DNA of 64,000 bases from Nocardia sp. alder85J (GTDB taxonomy: Bacteria > Actinomycetota > Actinomycetes > Mycobacteriales > Mycobacteriaceae), in the NCBI RefSeq assembly GCF_020176955.2, contig NZ_JAIUCZ020000005.1, positions 558,001 to 622,000 on the forward strand, read 5' to 3'. Positions within the stretch are counted from its first letter, which is position 1. Every line of letters begins with the position of its first letter. The translations under genes and the position numbers were made by a program. This document shows, in pieces, positions 44,543-52,939 of this stretch. The notes under the pieces were generated by a model, which made no database searches, was not told where the DNA came from, and worked only from the letters and a program-made list of their open reading frames with translations.

Positions 44543-44722
44543 CGGACGATCCGGCGCCGCAGCCTTGGCATCATCAGAAACACCACCATGGATCGTGATG
44601 CGGCACCCGAATTCACCGGGACGGCACGCTGCGGATTCCCTCGTACCGATCGAATCCGTGACAACCCACACCGGATTCGAAGAATGGCGCCGAACTCCAC
44701 CGAGTGTGCGGCGCCTCACCGA

Positions 44723-45004
44723 TCAGTCGGAAACACGCACCCACTCGGCATCTCGTACCAGGTACCGGCGACCGGTGCCATGCATGGCCTCACTCAACTC
44801 GTTGTGCAGGTCGGCATCGTCGCCCTCCGCGATCAGAGTACCCGAAACCCTGAAGGTAGCGTCGATGTCGCCGGGCGGCCATTCACCGAGACCGGCGATA
44901 TGGACGAGAGCCCTGGGCCCGCACCACAGTACGGCGCCGTCCTCGGAGTTGTCGGCAACACCGAACAAGATGATCGGCCCGTCGATGTACTGCTCGAAGT
45001 CCAT
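44723..45004 (-). CDS. Small hypothetical protein upstream of the transglutaminase-domain gene
   Basis: 93-residue acidic soluble protein (IDGPIILFGVADNSEDGAVL, then GEWPPGDIDATFRVSGTLI, ending RRYLVRDAEWVRVSD). No known family recognised. A GGGAGA site precedes the ATG at 45002-45004. It lies between the YbaB-like gene and the transglutaminase-domain gene on the same strand. An immunity or chaperone role is possible from context, though immunity genes usually come after the toxin. Confidence 0.6.
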   Translation of the reverse strand: MDFEQYIDGPIILFGVADNSEDGAVLWCGPRALVHIAGLGEWPPGDIDATFRVSGTLIAEGDDADLHNELSEAMHGTGRRYLVRDAEWVRVSD

Positions 45005-45101
45005 TGTCTCCCGGCCGTGACTGCGAATGTGTCGTCACCGCAGCGTACTCCCGGATCAGCGATGACTTCGTCCGACGCTGTCGTGACGAGCCGATATTCG
45101 C

Positions 45102-45581
45102 TCATTCGGTCTCGGATTCGTCGTCGGGTGCGGTCACCGCCTCGGAGGTCCCGGCGGCCGCGGCGACGATGTCCCGGATCCCTCGCAGGCTCGGCGCGCC
45201 CGGGAACAGATCCGGCAGATCCGGCAGCGCGTCGGCGGTTTCGGTGATGGGAGAGACGATGTCGGCACGTTGTTGCTGGGCGAGGGCGGCCGCCGACCGT
45301 GCGGCCTCGGTGATCGATCGGGCCAGTCGCCCGGGGGTAGCGGCCTGGTACGCGTTCGAGGCCAGCCGGACCTCGACCACGATCCCGTAGGCATCCACGA
45401 CGACCTCGGCCAGTCGGTCCGCCGACCATGCGGACGACCGGGAGCGGGACAGCCGCTCGACGACACCCGGCAGATCCTCGCGCTGCTGATCGAGACCGTC
45501 GAGCAGGGAGTCGACGAGTCGCTTCATCTCCGCGGTGGCCGCTTGGAGTTCGGTCGTGTCCGGCCGGTGGTATTCGGGCAT
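45102..45581 (-). CDS. YbaB/EbfC-like protein of an ESX locus
   Basis: 159 residues. The first ~100 residues have the YbaB/EbfC layout: helix TTELQAATAEMKRLVDSLLDGLDQQREDLPGVVERL, then strands SAWSADRLAEVVVDAYGIVVEVRL, then a long amphipathic helix. YbaB-like members (EspL group) are recurrent partners in ESX operons and may act as DNA-binding or chaperone proteins. The C-terminal ~50 residues are acidic and disordered. Start is three bases after the stop of the EspC-like gene (TGA-CCG-ATG), so the pair is co-translated. Confidence 0.75.
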   Translation of the reverse strand: MPEYHRPDTTELQAATAEMKRLVDSLLDGLDQQREDLPGVVERLSRSRSSAWSADRLAEVVVDAYGIVVEVRLASNAYQAATPGRLARSITEAARSAAALAQQQRADIVSPITETADALPDLPDLFPGAPSLRGIRDIVAAAAGTSEAVTAPDDESETE

Positions 45582-45584
45582 CGG

Positions 45585-46724
45585 TCATCCTTCACGGGTC
45601 GTGCGGGCCGCAGGATCGGGGACAGTGCGACCCGGCGTCGACCAGGGAGTACCGCGAGGGCGCGCACCATCCGGCCGGGCCGCCGAGATACGTTGGGCAG
45701 GCTGAGTTTTCGCGTCCTGGATCGCATCGTACTCGAGGTTCTCGAGCGGCTGCGGACTCGCCGCCGACTCCGCGCCGGCCTCCGCACCCGGCTTCGGTTT
45801 CGGCTTGCGCTCGTCCTTGTCCTTGCGGCGACGGCCGGGCCCGGGGTGGGTCCAGGGGCTGCGCCGCGGTGCGCCGGCCTCCGCACCGGTGGACGTGACG
45901 GCGGGAGCCGCGGGCACGGACCCATTCGTGTCGTTCGAATCGAGATCGCCGACGCCGGTGGACGATTCGCCGACACCCGGGGACGATCCGGACAGCGCGG
46001 CGGCCACGACGCCGCCCGAGGTGGGCCGACTCGTGCCCGGCCCCGAGGTGACGGCGTCGTCCGCGGTCGCGGCACGCGGCGAATTCCGGTTCTCACCACC
46101 CGGTTTCACCGCGCCGGGCTCGACGCCGGACCCACTGCCGCCGGGGACCGAACCATCCGGTGCCCCGGACGAATTCGACGTTCCGGAGGCGGGCGGCGCG
46201 GCACTGCGTCCGATCGGAGCGCGCGACCCGGGAACATCGGAATTCGGTGTCGCCGTCACCTGCCCGGGTCGCGCGCTCGTCGTGATCGGATATCCGGAAT
46301 TCGGCGGGCTCGTATTTCCCGTGGTCTCCGGTTGCGACGATCGGCCCGGCCCGATCGTCACGGGCGTGGCACCGGGAGCGCCGCTGCCGGGCGAGGCCGG
46401 AGTGCCGTCGCCGGCCCCACGGCGGACCACACTGCCGTTGGTGTTGTCCTGGTTGTCGAAAGAGTCTGCGGCGGTACCGAGTTTGCCGCCGGTCCGTTGC
46501 AGGATCTGAATCAGATTCGCCACGTCCTGGACGGTCCTGTCGGCGTCCGGCTGATAGGTCCGGGCGAATTGCCGACCGGCGTCATCGGCACCCCAGCACT
46601 GCCCCTCGGTGGCGAGGACCGATTGCAGCCGCGACAGCGCGGCGGACAACTCAGCGCCGGCCCCCTGGAATGTGGGTGCCTGCGCGGCGAGTTCCGCAGG
46701 GTCGACTGCGAACGTGTCGGCCAT
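45585..46724 (-). CDS. EspC-type/WXG100-like type VII secretion target
   Basis: 379 residues. N-terminal ~95 residues: two helices around a WG turn (ATEGQCWGADDAGRQFARTYQPDADRTVQDVANLI), the T7SS_ESX_EspC arrangement where W-x-G is replaced by W-G. The remaining ~280 residues are Gly/Pro/Ser/Thr-rich and disordered, ending with charged KDKDERKPKPKP and an Arg-rich tail. First gene of the minus-strand operon that leads to the transglutaminase-domain protein; likely its co-secreted partner. No ESX ATPase or membrane core is in the window, so the apparatus must be elsewhere. Confidence 0.72.
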   Translation of the reverse strand: MADTFAVDPAELAAQAPTFQGAGAELSAALSRLQSVLATEGQCWGADDAGRQFARTYQPDADRTVQDVANLIQILQRTGGKLGTAADSFDNQDNTNGSVVRRGAGDGTPASPGSGAPGATPVTIGPGRSSQPETTGNTSPPNSGYPITTSARPGQVTATPNSDVPGSRAPIGRSAAPPASGTSNSSGAPDGSVPGGSGSGVEPGAVKPGGENRNSPRAATADDAVTSGPGTSRPTSGGVVAAALSGSSPGVGESSTGVGDLDSNDTNGSVPAAPAVTSTGAEAGAPRRSPWTHPGPGRRRKDKDERKPKPKPGAEAGAESAASPQPLENLEYDAIQDAKTQPAQRISAARPDGARPRGTPWSTPGRTVPDPAARTTREG

Positions 46725-46840
46725 ATCCGGTCCCGCCCGGTCACGCGGAGGGCGGTTGTCGACGGGCGTACTCGACCCTGCCCCTGTTCTCGGCTCGGTC
46801 GAACCATACCGCAGGTCACGCCGGAAGCGACGAGCCGCGA

Positions 46841-47476
46841 TCAGAGCCAGGCCGGGTCGCCGAAGATGGCGCCGCTGTCGTCGACCTCGGCCGATTTGGC
46901 GTAGACGTAGGCGTATTCGCGGATGGTGACCGGGCCTTCGCAGGAGTTCACGATGAGGTGGAAGTCGCGGATGATCGTGGAGACGGTCTTGCCGGGGATC
47001 AGTTCCTTCTCCGCCAGCTGTACTTCCTTCACCTCGCCGGGGGCGAGGTTGACCGTGGCCAGGGGTTCGGGGGCCAGGAAGCCGTTCAGGTTGAGGGGGG
47101 TGGTGGAGCCGGGGGTAAAGGAGTAGCCCTGGAGTTCCTCGGACTGGCTGCCGAGGGTGGCCAGGGTGACGGCCACCGCGCAGCCGACGTGGTATCCGGT
47201 GCGTAGCACGCCGCCGGCCGGGCCGTCGATGCTGGCGTAGGAGACGAGGCTGACCAGGGCCTCGCGGGTGGTGCCGACCATGTTGATCGGCGGCATCCGG
47301 TTGATCGTCTCGTCCCGGGTGCCGACGGTGAACCCGCCGAAGGGGGAGGCGAAGGATTTCTCGTGCGGCGCCATCGGGACGATCTCCGCGGTGGCCGGTG
47401 GCGCGGCCCCCACGCCGACGGCGACGACGGCAGCGGCCAGCCCCGTCATCGACATCCCTCTCGCCCCGAACCTCAT
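46841..47476 (-). CDS. MspA-family porin
   Basis: Outer-membrane (mycomembrane) porin of 211 residues with a signal peptide (LAAAVVAVGVGAAPPATAE, cleavage near residue 26). The mature part, VPMAPHEKSFASPFGGFTVGTRDETINRMPP, then LRTGYHVGCAVAV, GSTTPLNLNGFLAPEP and SCEGPVTIREYAYVYAKS, matches the MspA beta-barrel fold and its two conserved cysteines. ATG at 47474-47476 is preferred; a second Met seven codons on is possible. Presence supports a mycolate-layered actinobacterium. Adjacent to the arabinose cluster, it could aid sugar uptake. Confidence 0.88.
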   Translation of the reverse strand: MRFGARGMSMTGLAAAVVAVGVGAAPPATAEIVPMAPHEKSFASPFGGFTVGTRDETINRMPPINMVGTTREALVSLVSYASIDGPAGGVLRTGYHVGCAVAVTLATLGSQSEELQGYSFTPGSTTPLNLNGFLAPEPLATVNLAPGEVKEVQLAEKELIPGKTVSTIIRDFHLIVNSCEGPVTIREYAYVYAKSAEVDDSGAIFGDPAWL

Positions 47477-47674
47477 AAGCTGGACTCTAATAGCAGACCG
47501 CTCTTGCCCGACCCCGGGACACGCGGGCACTTCGGCCTCGGATCATCGTTGTGAACGCTCACAAGACCGGTCACATGTGGATTCGGCCGCAGTGCACCAG
47601 CATCCATTTTACGCACGAATTCGGCTGGGGAACATCCGAAACCGCTGATGGAGGGCCGGAATTGTGGACACACC

Positions 47675-47705
47675 TTGACACTTGACCAGTGTCCCAGGTA
47701 ACAAT
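47675..47705 (+). promoter_or_regulatory. Predicted araB promoter with embedded palindrome
   Basis: TTGACA at 47675-47680 and TAACAAT at 47699-47705 with 18 bases between form a good -35/-10 pair. A 17-base palindrome, GACACT/AGTGTC around five bases (47677-47693), overlaps the -35. It may be a second operator. The araB ATG at 47735 has GGAGG upstream. Confidence 0.6.
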
Positions 47706-47718
47706 GTGCGCGTTAACA
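47705..47718. promoter_or_regulatory. LacI-type operator upstream of araB
   Basis: TGTGCGCGTTAACA matches 11 of 14 positions of the classical LacI/GalR half-symmetric site TGTTAGCGCTAACA and overlaps the end of the predicted -10 box. Similar but better sites flank the LacI gene at 57123-57136 and 57247-57260, so the arabinose operon is probably controlled by that regulator. Confidence 0.6.
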
Positions 47719-47734
47719 TAGCTGGAGGCAATGC

Positions 47735-49399
47735 ATGACCGACAAGTACGTGGTCGGTGTCGATTTCGGCACGCTGTCCGGCCGTGCGCTCGTGGTCCGG
47801 GTGCGGGACGGGGCGGAGCTGGGCACCGCCGTGACCGAGTACCGCCACGGCGTCATCGACCGCACGCTGCCCGCCTCGGGCGCGGCGCTGCCGCCGGACT
47901 GGGCGCTCCAGGATCCGGAGGACTACCTGGAGGTGCTGCGCGACGCGGTGCCCGCGGCGGTCGCGGCCGCCGGGGTCGACCCGGGCGAGATCATCGGGCT
48001 GGGCACCGACTTCACCGCCTGCACGGTGCTGCCGACACTGGCCGACGGAACTCCGCTGTGCCGGGTGCCGCGCTACGCCGACCGCCCGCACGCCTATCCC
48101 AAACTGTGGAAGCACCACGCCGCGCAGGACCAGGCCGACCGGATCACCGCCGTCGCGCACGAGCGCGACGAACCCTGGATCGGCCGGTACGGCGGGCGGA
48201 TCTCCGCCGAGTGGGAGTTCGCGAAGGGCTTGCAGCTGCTCGAGGAGGACCCCGAGATCTACGCCGCCACAGCGCGTTTCATCGAGGCGGCGGACTGGAT
48301 CGTGTGGCGGCTGACCGGGGTGGAGACCCGCAACGTGTGCACCGCCGGGTACAAGGGCATCCACCAGGACGGCCATCGGCCGGGCCCGGACTACCTCGCC
48401 GCACTGCATCCGGGCTTCACCGGTTTCGTCGCCAAACTGGACCATCCGCTGTCACCGCTGGGCGCGCGGGCCGGTGGTCTCAGCGCGGAGGCGGCGGCCT
48501 GGACGGGACTGCGGCCCGGCATCGCGGTGGCCGTCGGCAATGTCGACGCGCACGTGACCGCGCCCGCGGCCCGGGCCGTGGCCGACGGCCGCATGCTCGC
48601 GGTGATGGGCACCTCCACCTGCCACGTCATGAACAGCGACCGGCTGGCCGAGGTGCCCGGCATGTGTGGCGTCGTGGACGGCGGAATCGTCACGGGCAGT
48701 TGGGGTTACGAAGCCGGACAGAGCGGGGTGGGCGACATCTTCGCCTGGTTCGTGGCCTCCTCGCTGCCGCGGTCGTACGCCGAGCGGGCGGCGGCACTGG
48801 GCCTGGATCCACACGAGCACCTGACGGAACTGGCCGCGCGGCAACGGGTGGGCGAGCACGGGCTGGTCGCGCTGGACTGGCACAACGGCAACCGCTCGGT
48901 CCTGGTCGACCACGACCTGTCCGGGGTGATCGTCGGCCTGACGCTGGCCACCACACCCGAGGACGTCTACCGGGCGCTGCTGGAGGCCACCGCCTTCGGC
49001 ACCCGCACGATCATCGACGCCTTCGAGGGCGCGGGAGTTCCGGTGCGGGAGTTGATCGTCGCCGGCGGCCTGCTGAAGAACGAACTGCTGATGCAGATCT
49101 ACGCCGACGTGACCCGGTTGCCGCTGTCGGTGCTGGAATCCGGGCAGGGCCCGGCGCTGGGCGCGGCCATCCACGCCGCCGTCGCCGCCGACTGCCATCC
49201 GGACGTGCGGGCCGCCTCGGACGCGATGGGCCGGGTGCGCCGCGCCGCCTACCTGCCCGACCCCGATCGGGCCGCGGCCTACGACGCGCTCTATGCCGAA
49301 TATCGGCTCCTGCACGACCATTTCGGCCGCGGCGGCAACGACGTCCTGCACCGGCTGCGCCGCATCCGCAACGAGGCCCGCAAGGAGGGCACCCGATGA
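47735..49399 (+). CDS. araB: Ribulokinase
   Basis: FGGY-family kinase phosphorylating L-ribulose in arabinose catabolism. 554 residues. N-terminal VGVDFGTLSGRALVVRV phosphate loop, GLGTDFTACTVLP, KLWKHHAAQ (the HHA motif of ribulokinases), GNVDAHVTAPAA, MGTSTCHVM and the FGGY C-terminal GGLLKNELLMQIYADVTR are seen. First gene of the ara operon; its stop overlaps the araD start. GGAGG ribosome-binding site present. Confidence 0.94.
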   Translation: MTDKYVVGVDFGTLSGRALVVRVRDGAELGTAVTEYRHGVIDRTLPASGAALPPDWALQDPEDYLEVLRDAVPAAVAAAGVDPGEIIGLGTDFTACTVLPTLADGTPLCRVPRYADRPHAYPKLWKHHAAQDQADRITAVAHERDEPWIGRYGGRISAEWEFAKGLQLLEEDPEIYAATARFIEAADWIVWRLTGVETRNVCTAGYKGIHQDGHRPGPDYLAALHPGFTGFVAKLDHPLSPLGARAGGLSAEAAAWTGLRPGIAVAVGNVDAHVTAPAARAVADGRMLAVMGTSTCHVMNSDRLAEVPGMCGVVDGGIVTGSWGYEAGQSGVGDIFAWFVASSLPRSYAERAAALGLDPHEHLTELAARQRVGEHGLVALDWHNGNRSVLVDHDLSGVIVGLTLATTPEDVYRALLEATAFGTRTIIDAFEGAGVPVRELIVAGGLLKNELLMQIYADVTRLPLSVLESGQGPALGAAIHAAVAADCHPDVRAASDAMGRVRRAAYLPDPDRAAAYDALYAEYRLLHDHFGRGGNDVLHRLRRIRNEARKEGTR

Positions 49400-50253
49400 G
49401 CGAGCCGGAACCGCACGGGACAGCCGCGCCCGGGACCGAGGTGCCCGAGCCCTGGCCCCACGCGACAGGTGCAGCCGGGACAGCGGTGACCGAACCGGAG
49501 CCGCACGTGGCGATCACGCCCGGGCCGGCGGCGACCGGGCCGGGGCCGCATGCAGCCGCCCGCCGGGAAGGTCCCACGCTGTACACCGGCGTGGTCACCG
49601 CCGCGATCGCCCGGTTGCGCGCGGAACTCGTTGTCCTGCATCACGAATTGATCCGCTGGGGGCTGGTGGTGTGGACCGCGGGCAATGTCTCGGCGCGGGT
49701 GCCGGGGGAACAGTTGCTGGTGATCAAGCCCAGCGGGGTGTCCTACGACGAGCTGACCCCGGCGTCCATGGTGGTCTGCGATCTGGCGGCGAATCCGGTC
49801 GAGGGTGAGCTGTCGCCGTCCAGCGACACCGCCGCGCACGCCTACGTGTACCGGGCGATGCCGCAGGTCGGCGGCGTGGTGCACACACACTCCACCTATG
49901 CCAGCGCCTGGGCCGCGCGTGGCGAGGCGATCCCGTGCGCGCTCACCGCGATGGCCGACGAGTTCGGCGGCGAGATCCCGGTGGGCCCGTTCGCCCTCAT
50001 CGGCACCGACGCGATCGGCCGGGCGGTGGTGGAAACCCTTGCCGGACACCGCTCCCCCGCGGTGCTGATGCGCAACCACGGCGTGTTCGGGATCGGCGGC
50101 AGCGCGCGCGCCGCGGTGCAGGCGGCCGTCATGTGCGAGGACGTCGCGCGCACGGTGCACATCGCGCGGCAACTCGGGGATCCCGCGCCGCTGCCGCAGG
50201 CCGACGTGGACCGTCTCTACGACCGCTACCAGAACGTCTACGGCCAGCGCTGA
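49396..50253 (+). CDS. araD: L-ribulose-5-phosphate 4-epimerase with N-terminal extension
   Basis: Class II aldolase-fold epimerase converting L-ribulose-5-phosphate to D-xylulose-5-phosphate. The catalytic part starts near residue 60 (AAIARLRAELVVLHHELI): GNVSARVPG, KPSGVSYDELTP, SPSSDTAAHAYVYR, zinc histidines in VVHTHSTYASAWAARGE and MRNHGVFGIG. The usual length is about 230; here 285 because the first ~58 residues are a Pro/Glu/Ala/Gly low-complexity tail with repeated EPxPH...PG units. ATG overlaps the araB stop (ATGA). An internal GTG near the catalytic start could be used instead. Confidence 0.9.
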   Translation: MSEPEPHGTAAPGTEVPEPWPHATGAAGTAVTEPEPHVAITPGPAATGPGPHAAARREGPTLYTGVVTAAIARLRAELVVLHHELIRWGLVVWTAGNVSARVPGEQLLVIKPSGVSYDELTPASMVVCDLAANPVEGELSPSSDTAAHAYVYRAMPQVGGVVHTHSTYASAWAARGEAIPCALTAMADEFGGEIPVGPFALIGTDAIGRAVVETLAGHRSPAVLMRNHGVFGIGGSARAAVQAAVMCEDVARTVHIARQLGDPAPLPQADVDRLYDRYQNVYGQR

Positions 50254-50282
50254 GCGCGGCCGCCGAAGGAGTCGAACCCGTC

Positions 50283-51731
50283 ATGACATCCGTATCTCCG
50301 CTGCACCGGGCCGAGGTCCCGGCGGAATCCGGTGTGCCCGTGCGCAAACCGCGCATCGGCCTGCTCGGCATCATGCAGGCGCTGTACGACCACATGATTC
50401 CCGGCATCACCGACCGGCAGGCCGGCTACGCGCACGAGATCGCCGACCGGCTGGCCGAGGTGGCCGACTGGACCGTGGGCCGCCCGGTCAAGGACCGTGC
50501 CGACGCCGAGGAGGTGATGCGGGAATTCGTCAACGCCGACCTGGACGGCGTGATGGTGGTGCTGCTCACCTACGGCCCCGCGATGCGGGTGGCCCGGCTG
50601 TTCAACGAGAACCGGCTTCCGGTGCTGCTGGCCAACATTCAGCCCGAGCCGCAGGTGACCGCGGCCTGGGACATGGCCGACATGACCTACAACCAGGGCA
50701 TCCACGGCGCCCAGGACACCGCGAACGCCCTGGTGCGCGCGGATCGGCCGTTCGAGGTGATCACCGACGACTGGCGCGCACCGGAATTCGCGATGCGGGT
50801 GGACCGCTGGGCGCGCGCGGCACGCGCGGTCACGGCGTGGAAGTCGTTGAAGGTCGGCATCTTCGGCTACGCGATGAACGACATGGGCGATATCCGCGTC
50901 GACGAGAACGCGCTGCTGCGGACCCTCGGCCCGGAGATCTCCTTCGTCGCCCCGGGCGATCTGTACCGCGGCTCGCAGGACGTGCCCGCCGATCGGGTGG
51001 CGGCGCTGATCGACTGGGAGAACACGCGATTCGAGATCGACGCCGCTCTCACCACCGCGGAGCGCGAGGACCACGCCCGGATGCAGCTGGCGATCGAGAA
51101 GATCCTCGTCGACCGCGGATACCGGGCCTACTCCACCCATTTCGACGCCATCGGCGAGGACGGCCGGTTCACGCGGCTGCCGCTGGCGGCGGCGTCGAGC
51201 CTGATGGCGAAGGGCTACGGCTACGGCGCCGAGGGCGACGCGATGGCGGCGGCGATGGTGTACGCCGGGCATCAGCTCATCGGTGAGGGCCACTTCACCG
51301 AGATGTACGCCATGGACTTCCCGTCCGATTCGATCCTGATGAGTCATATGGGCGAAGGGAACTGGCGCGTCGCCCGCGACGACGAGCCGGTGCGGCTGAT
51401 CCACCGCGAACTGGGCATCGGGCGGCTGGACGCGCCGCCGACGTTCCTGTTCCGGTACCGGCCCGGCCCGGCCACCCTGGCCTGTCTGGTGTCACTCGGC
51501 GGGGAGCGGTTCCGGCTGGTGGTGGCCGAGGGCGAGGTGCTCGACGCCGCGCCGCTGCCGCAATTGGAGATGCCCTACGGCCAGTTCCGGCCCGGCAGCG
51601 GCGTGCGCGCCTGCATGGACGGCTGGCTGGCGGCGGGCGGGCCGCACCATCAGGTGCTCAACGTGGGCCGGCACGCCACGGACTGGCAGGTGTTCTGCCG
51701 GCTGACCGGAATCGAATTCGTGCAGGTATAG
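50283..51731 (+). CDS. araA: L-arabinose isomerase
   Basis: 482 residues, family of L-fucose/L-arabinose isomerases (COG2160 type). KPRIGLLGIMQALYDHMIPGITDRQ, VMVVLLTYGPAMRVARLF, GIHGAQDTANAL, VGIFGYAMNDMGDIRVDE, and FTEMYAMDFPSDSILMSHMGEGNWRVA with the metal-binding Glu/His, then GRHATDWQVFCRLTGIEF. Interconverts L-arabinose and L-ribulose, completing araBDA with the two genes before it. ATG at 50283; 29 bases after araD. Confidence 0.88.
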   Translation: MTSVSPLHRAEVPAESGVPVRKPRIGLLGIMQALYDHMIPGITDRQAGYAHEIADRLAEVADWTVGRPVKDRADAEEVMREFVNADLDGVMVVLLTYGPAMRVARLFNENRLPVLLANIQPEPQVTAAWDMADMTYNQGIHGAQDTANALVRADRPFEVITDDWRAPEFAMRVDRWARAARAVTAWKSLKVGIFGYAMNDMGDIRVDENALLRTLGPEISFVAPGDLYRGSQDVPADRVAALIDWENTRFEIDAALTTAEREDHARMQLAIEKILVDRGYRAYSTHFDAIGEDGRFTRLPLAAASSLMAKGYGYGAEGDAMAAAMVYAGHQLIGEGHFTEMYAMDFPSDSILMSHMGEGNWRVARDDEPVRLIHRELGIGRLDAPPTFLFRYRPGPATLACLVSLGGERFRLVVAEGEVLDAAPLPQLEMPYGQFRPGSGVRACMDGWLAAGGPHHQVLNVGRHATDWQVFCRLTGIEFVQV

Positions 51732-51750
51732 ACAGACAAGGGAGTCCCCT

Positions 51751-52848
51751 ATGAACCGATTCGATCGCCGCGGATTCTTCGCCGTCGCCGGCGGCGCCGC
51801 GGCCCTGCTCGCCGCGGCGGCCTGCTCCGTCGATTCCGGCTCCGGCTCGACGACCAAGGCGGGCGGCAAGGTCGGCATCGCGATGCCCACCAAATCCTCC
51901 GAACGCTGGGTCGCCGACGGCAACAACATGGTCGGCCAGTTCAAGACCGCCGGGTACGACACCGATCTCCAGTACGCCGAGGATGTGATCGAGACCCAGG
52001 TGTCGCAGCTGGAGAACATGATCACCCAGGGCGTGCGGGCGCTGGTGATCGCGGCCATCGACAACAAGTCGCTGACCGGGGTGCTCCAGAAGGCCAAGGA
52101 CGCCAAGATCGCCGTCGTCGCCTACGACCGGCTGATCCGCGACACCGCGAACGTGGACTACTACGCCACCTTCGACAATTTCAAGGTCGGTGTGCTGCAA
52201 GCGAACTACATCGTCGACCAGCTCGGCGTCGCGCAAGGCAAGGGCCCGTTCAACATCGAGCTGTTCGCCGGATCGCCGGACGACAACAACTCCTACTTCT
52301 TCTTCGACGGCGCGATGTCGGTGCTGAAGCCGCTGATCACCACCGGGAAGCTGGTGGTGCGCTCCGGGCAGACCAACGTGGACCAGGTCACCACGCTGCG
52401 CTGGGACGGCGCCACCGCGCAGGCCCGGATGGAGAATCTGTTGTCGGCCAACTACTCCAACGCCACCGTCGACGCCGTGCTGTCGCCCTACGACGGCCTG
52501 TCCATCGGCATCCTGTCGGCGCTCAAGGCGGTCGGATACGGCAAGGGCGACAAGAAGATCCCGATCGTCACCGGCCAGGACGCGGAGAAGGCGTCGGTGA
52601 AGTCGATCATCGCCGGCGAGCAGACGATGACGGTGTTCAAGGACACCCGGCTGCTGGCCAAGGCCGCGGTGCAGATGACCAACGCCATCCTGACCGGCGG
52701 TACTCCGGAGGTCAACGACACCACCTCCTACGACAACGGCAAGAAGAAGGTGCCGTCGTATCTGCTGCAACCGGTGGCGGTGGACAAGGCCAACTACAAG
52801 CAGGTGCTGATCGACAGCGGATATTACAGCGAGAAGGACTTCGCCTGA
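51751..52848 (+). CDS. Sugar ABC transporter substrate-binding lipoprotein (ChvE/XylF type)
   Basis: 365 residues. Signal peptide with twin-arginine RRGFF at 6-10 and lipobox LLAAAAC (Cys25), so an exported lipoprotein. Mature part is a type I periplasmic fold: VGIAMPTKSSERWVADGNNMVGQF, QVSQLENMITQGVRALVIAAID, VVAYDRLIRDTANVDYYATFDNF, and GQDAEKASVKSIIAGEQTMTVFKDTR. These match the multiple-monosaccharide (ChvE/MmsE) group which binds L-arabinose, xylose, galactose. In operon with araBDA, so L-arabinose is the likely ligand. Confidence 0.88.
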   Translation: MNRFDRRGFFAVAGGAAALLAAAACSVDSGSGSTTKAGGKVGIAMPTKSSERWVADGNNMVGQFKTAGYDTDLQYAEDVIETQVSQLENMITQGVRALVIAAIDNKSLTGVLQKAKDAKIAVVAYDRLIRDTANVDYYATFDNFKVGVLQANYIVDQLGVAQGKGPFNIELFAGSPDDNNSYFFFDGAMSVLKPLITTGKLVVRSGQTNVDQVTTLRWDGATAQARMENLLSANYSNATVDAVLSPYDGLSIGILSALKAVGYGKGDKKIPIVTGQDAEKASVKSIIAGEQTMTVFKDTRLLAKAAVQMTNAILTGGTPEVNDTTSYDNGKKKVPSYLLQPVAVDKANYKQVLIDSGYYSEKDFA

Positions 52849-52939
52849 GCCGAACCCGCTGTGCGGGAACAGGTTCGGGTGACCGGGAGTCGGCCGCGAT
52901 GAGGGGCGGCTCCCGGAGTCCGCAGGAGAGGCAGGCGAT

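Noticed and set aside
44543..44719. Upstream extension of the transglutaminase-domain protein
   Set aside because: Arg/Ser/Cys-rich, unlike the conserved helical head that begins at MTFTMPPEVP; kept only as a possible alternative GTG start.
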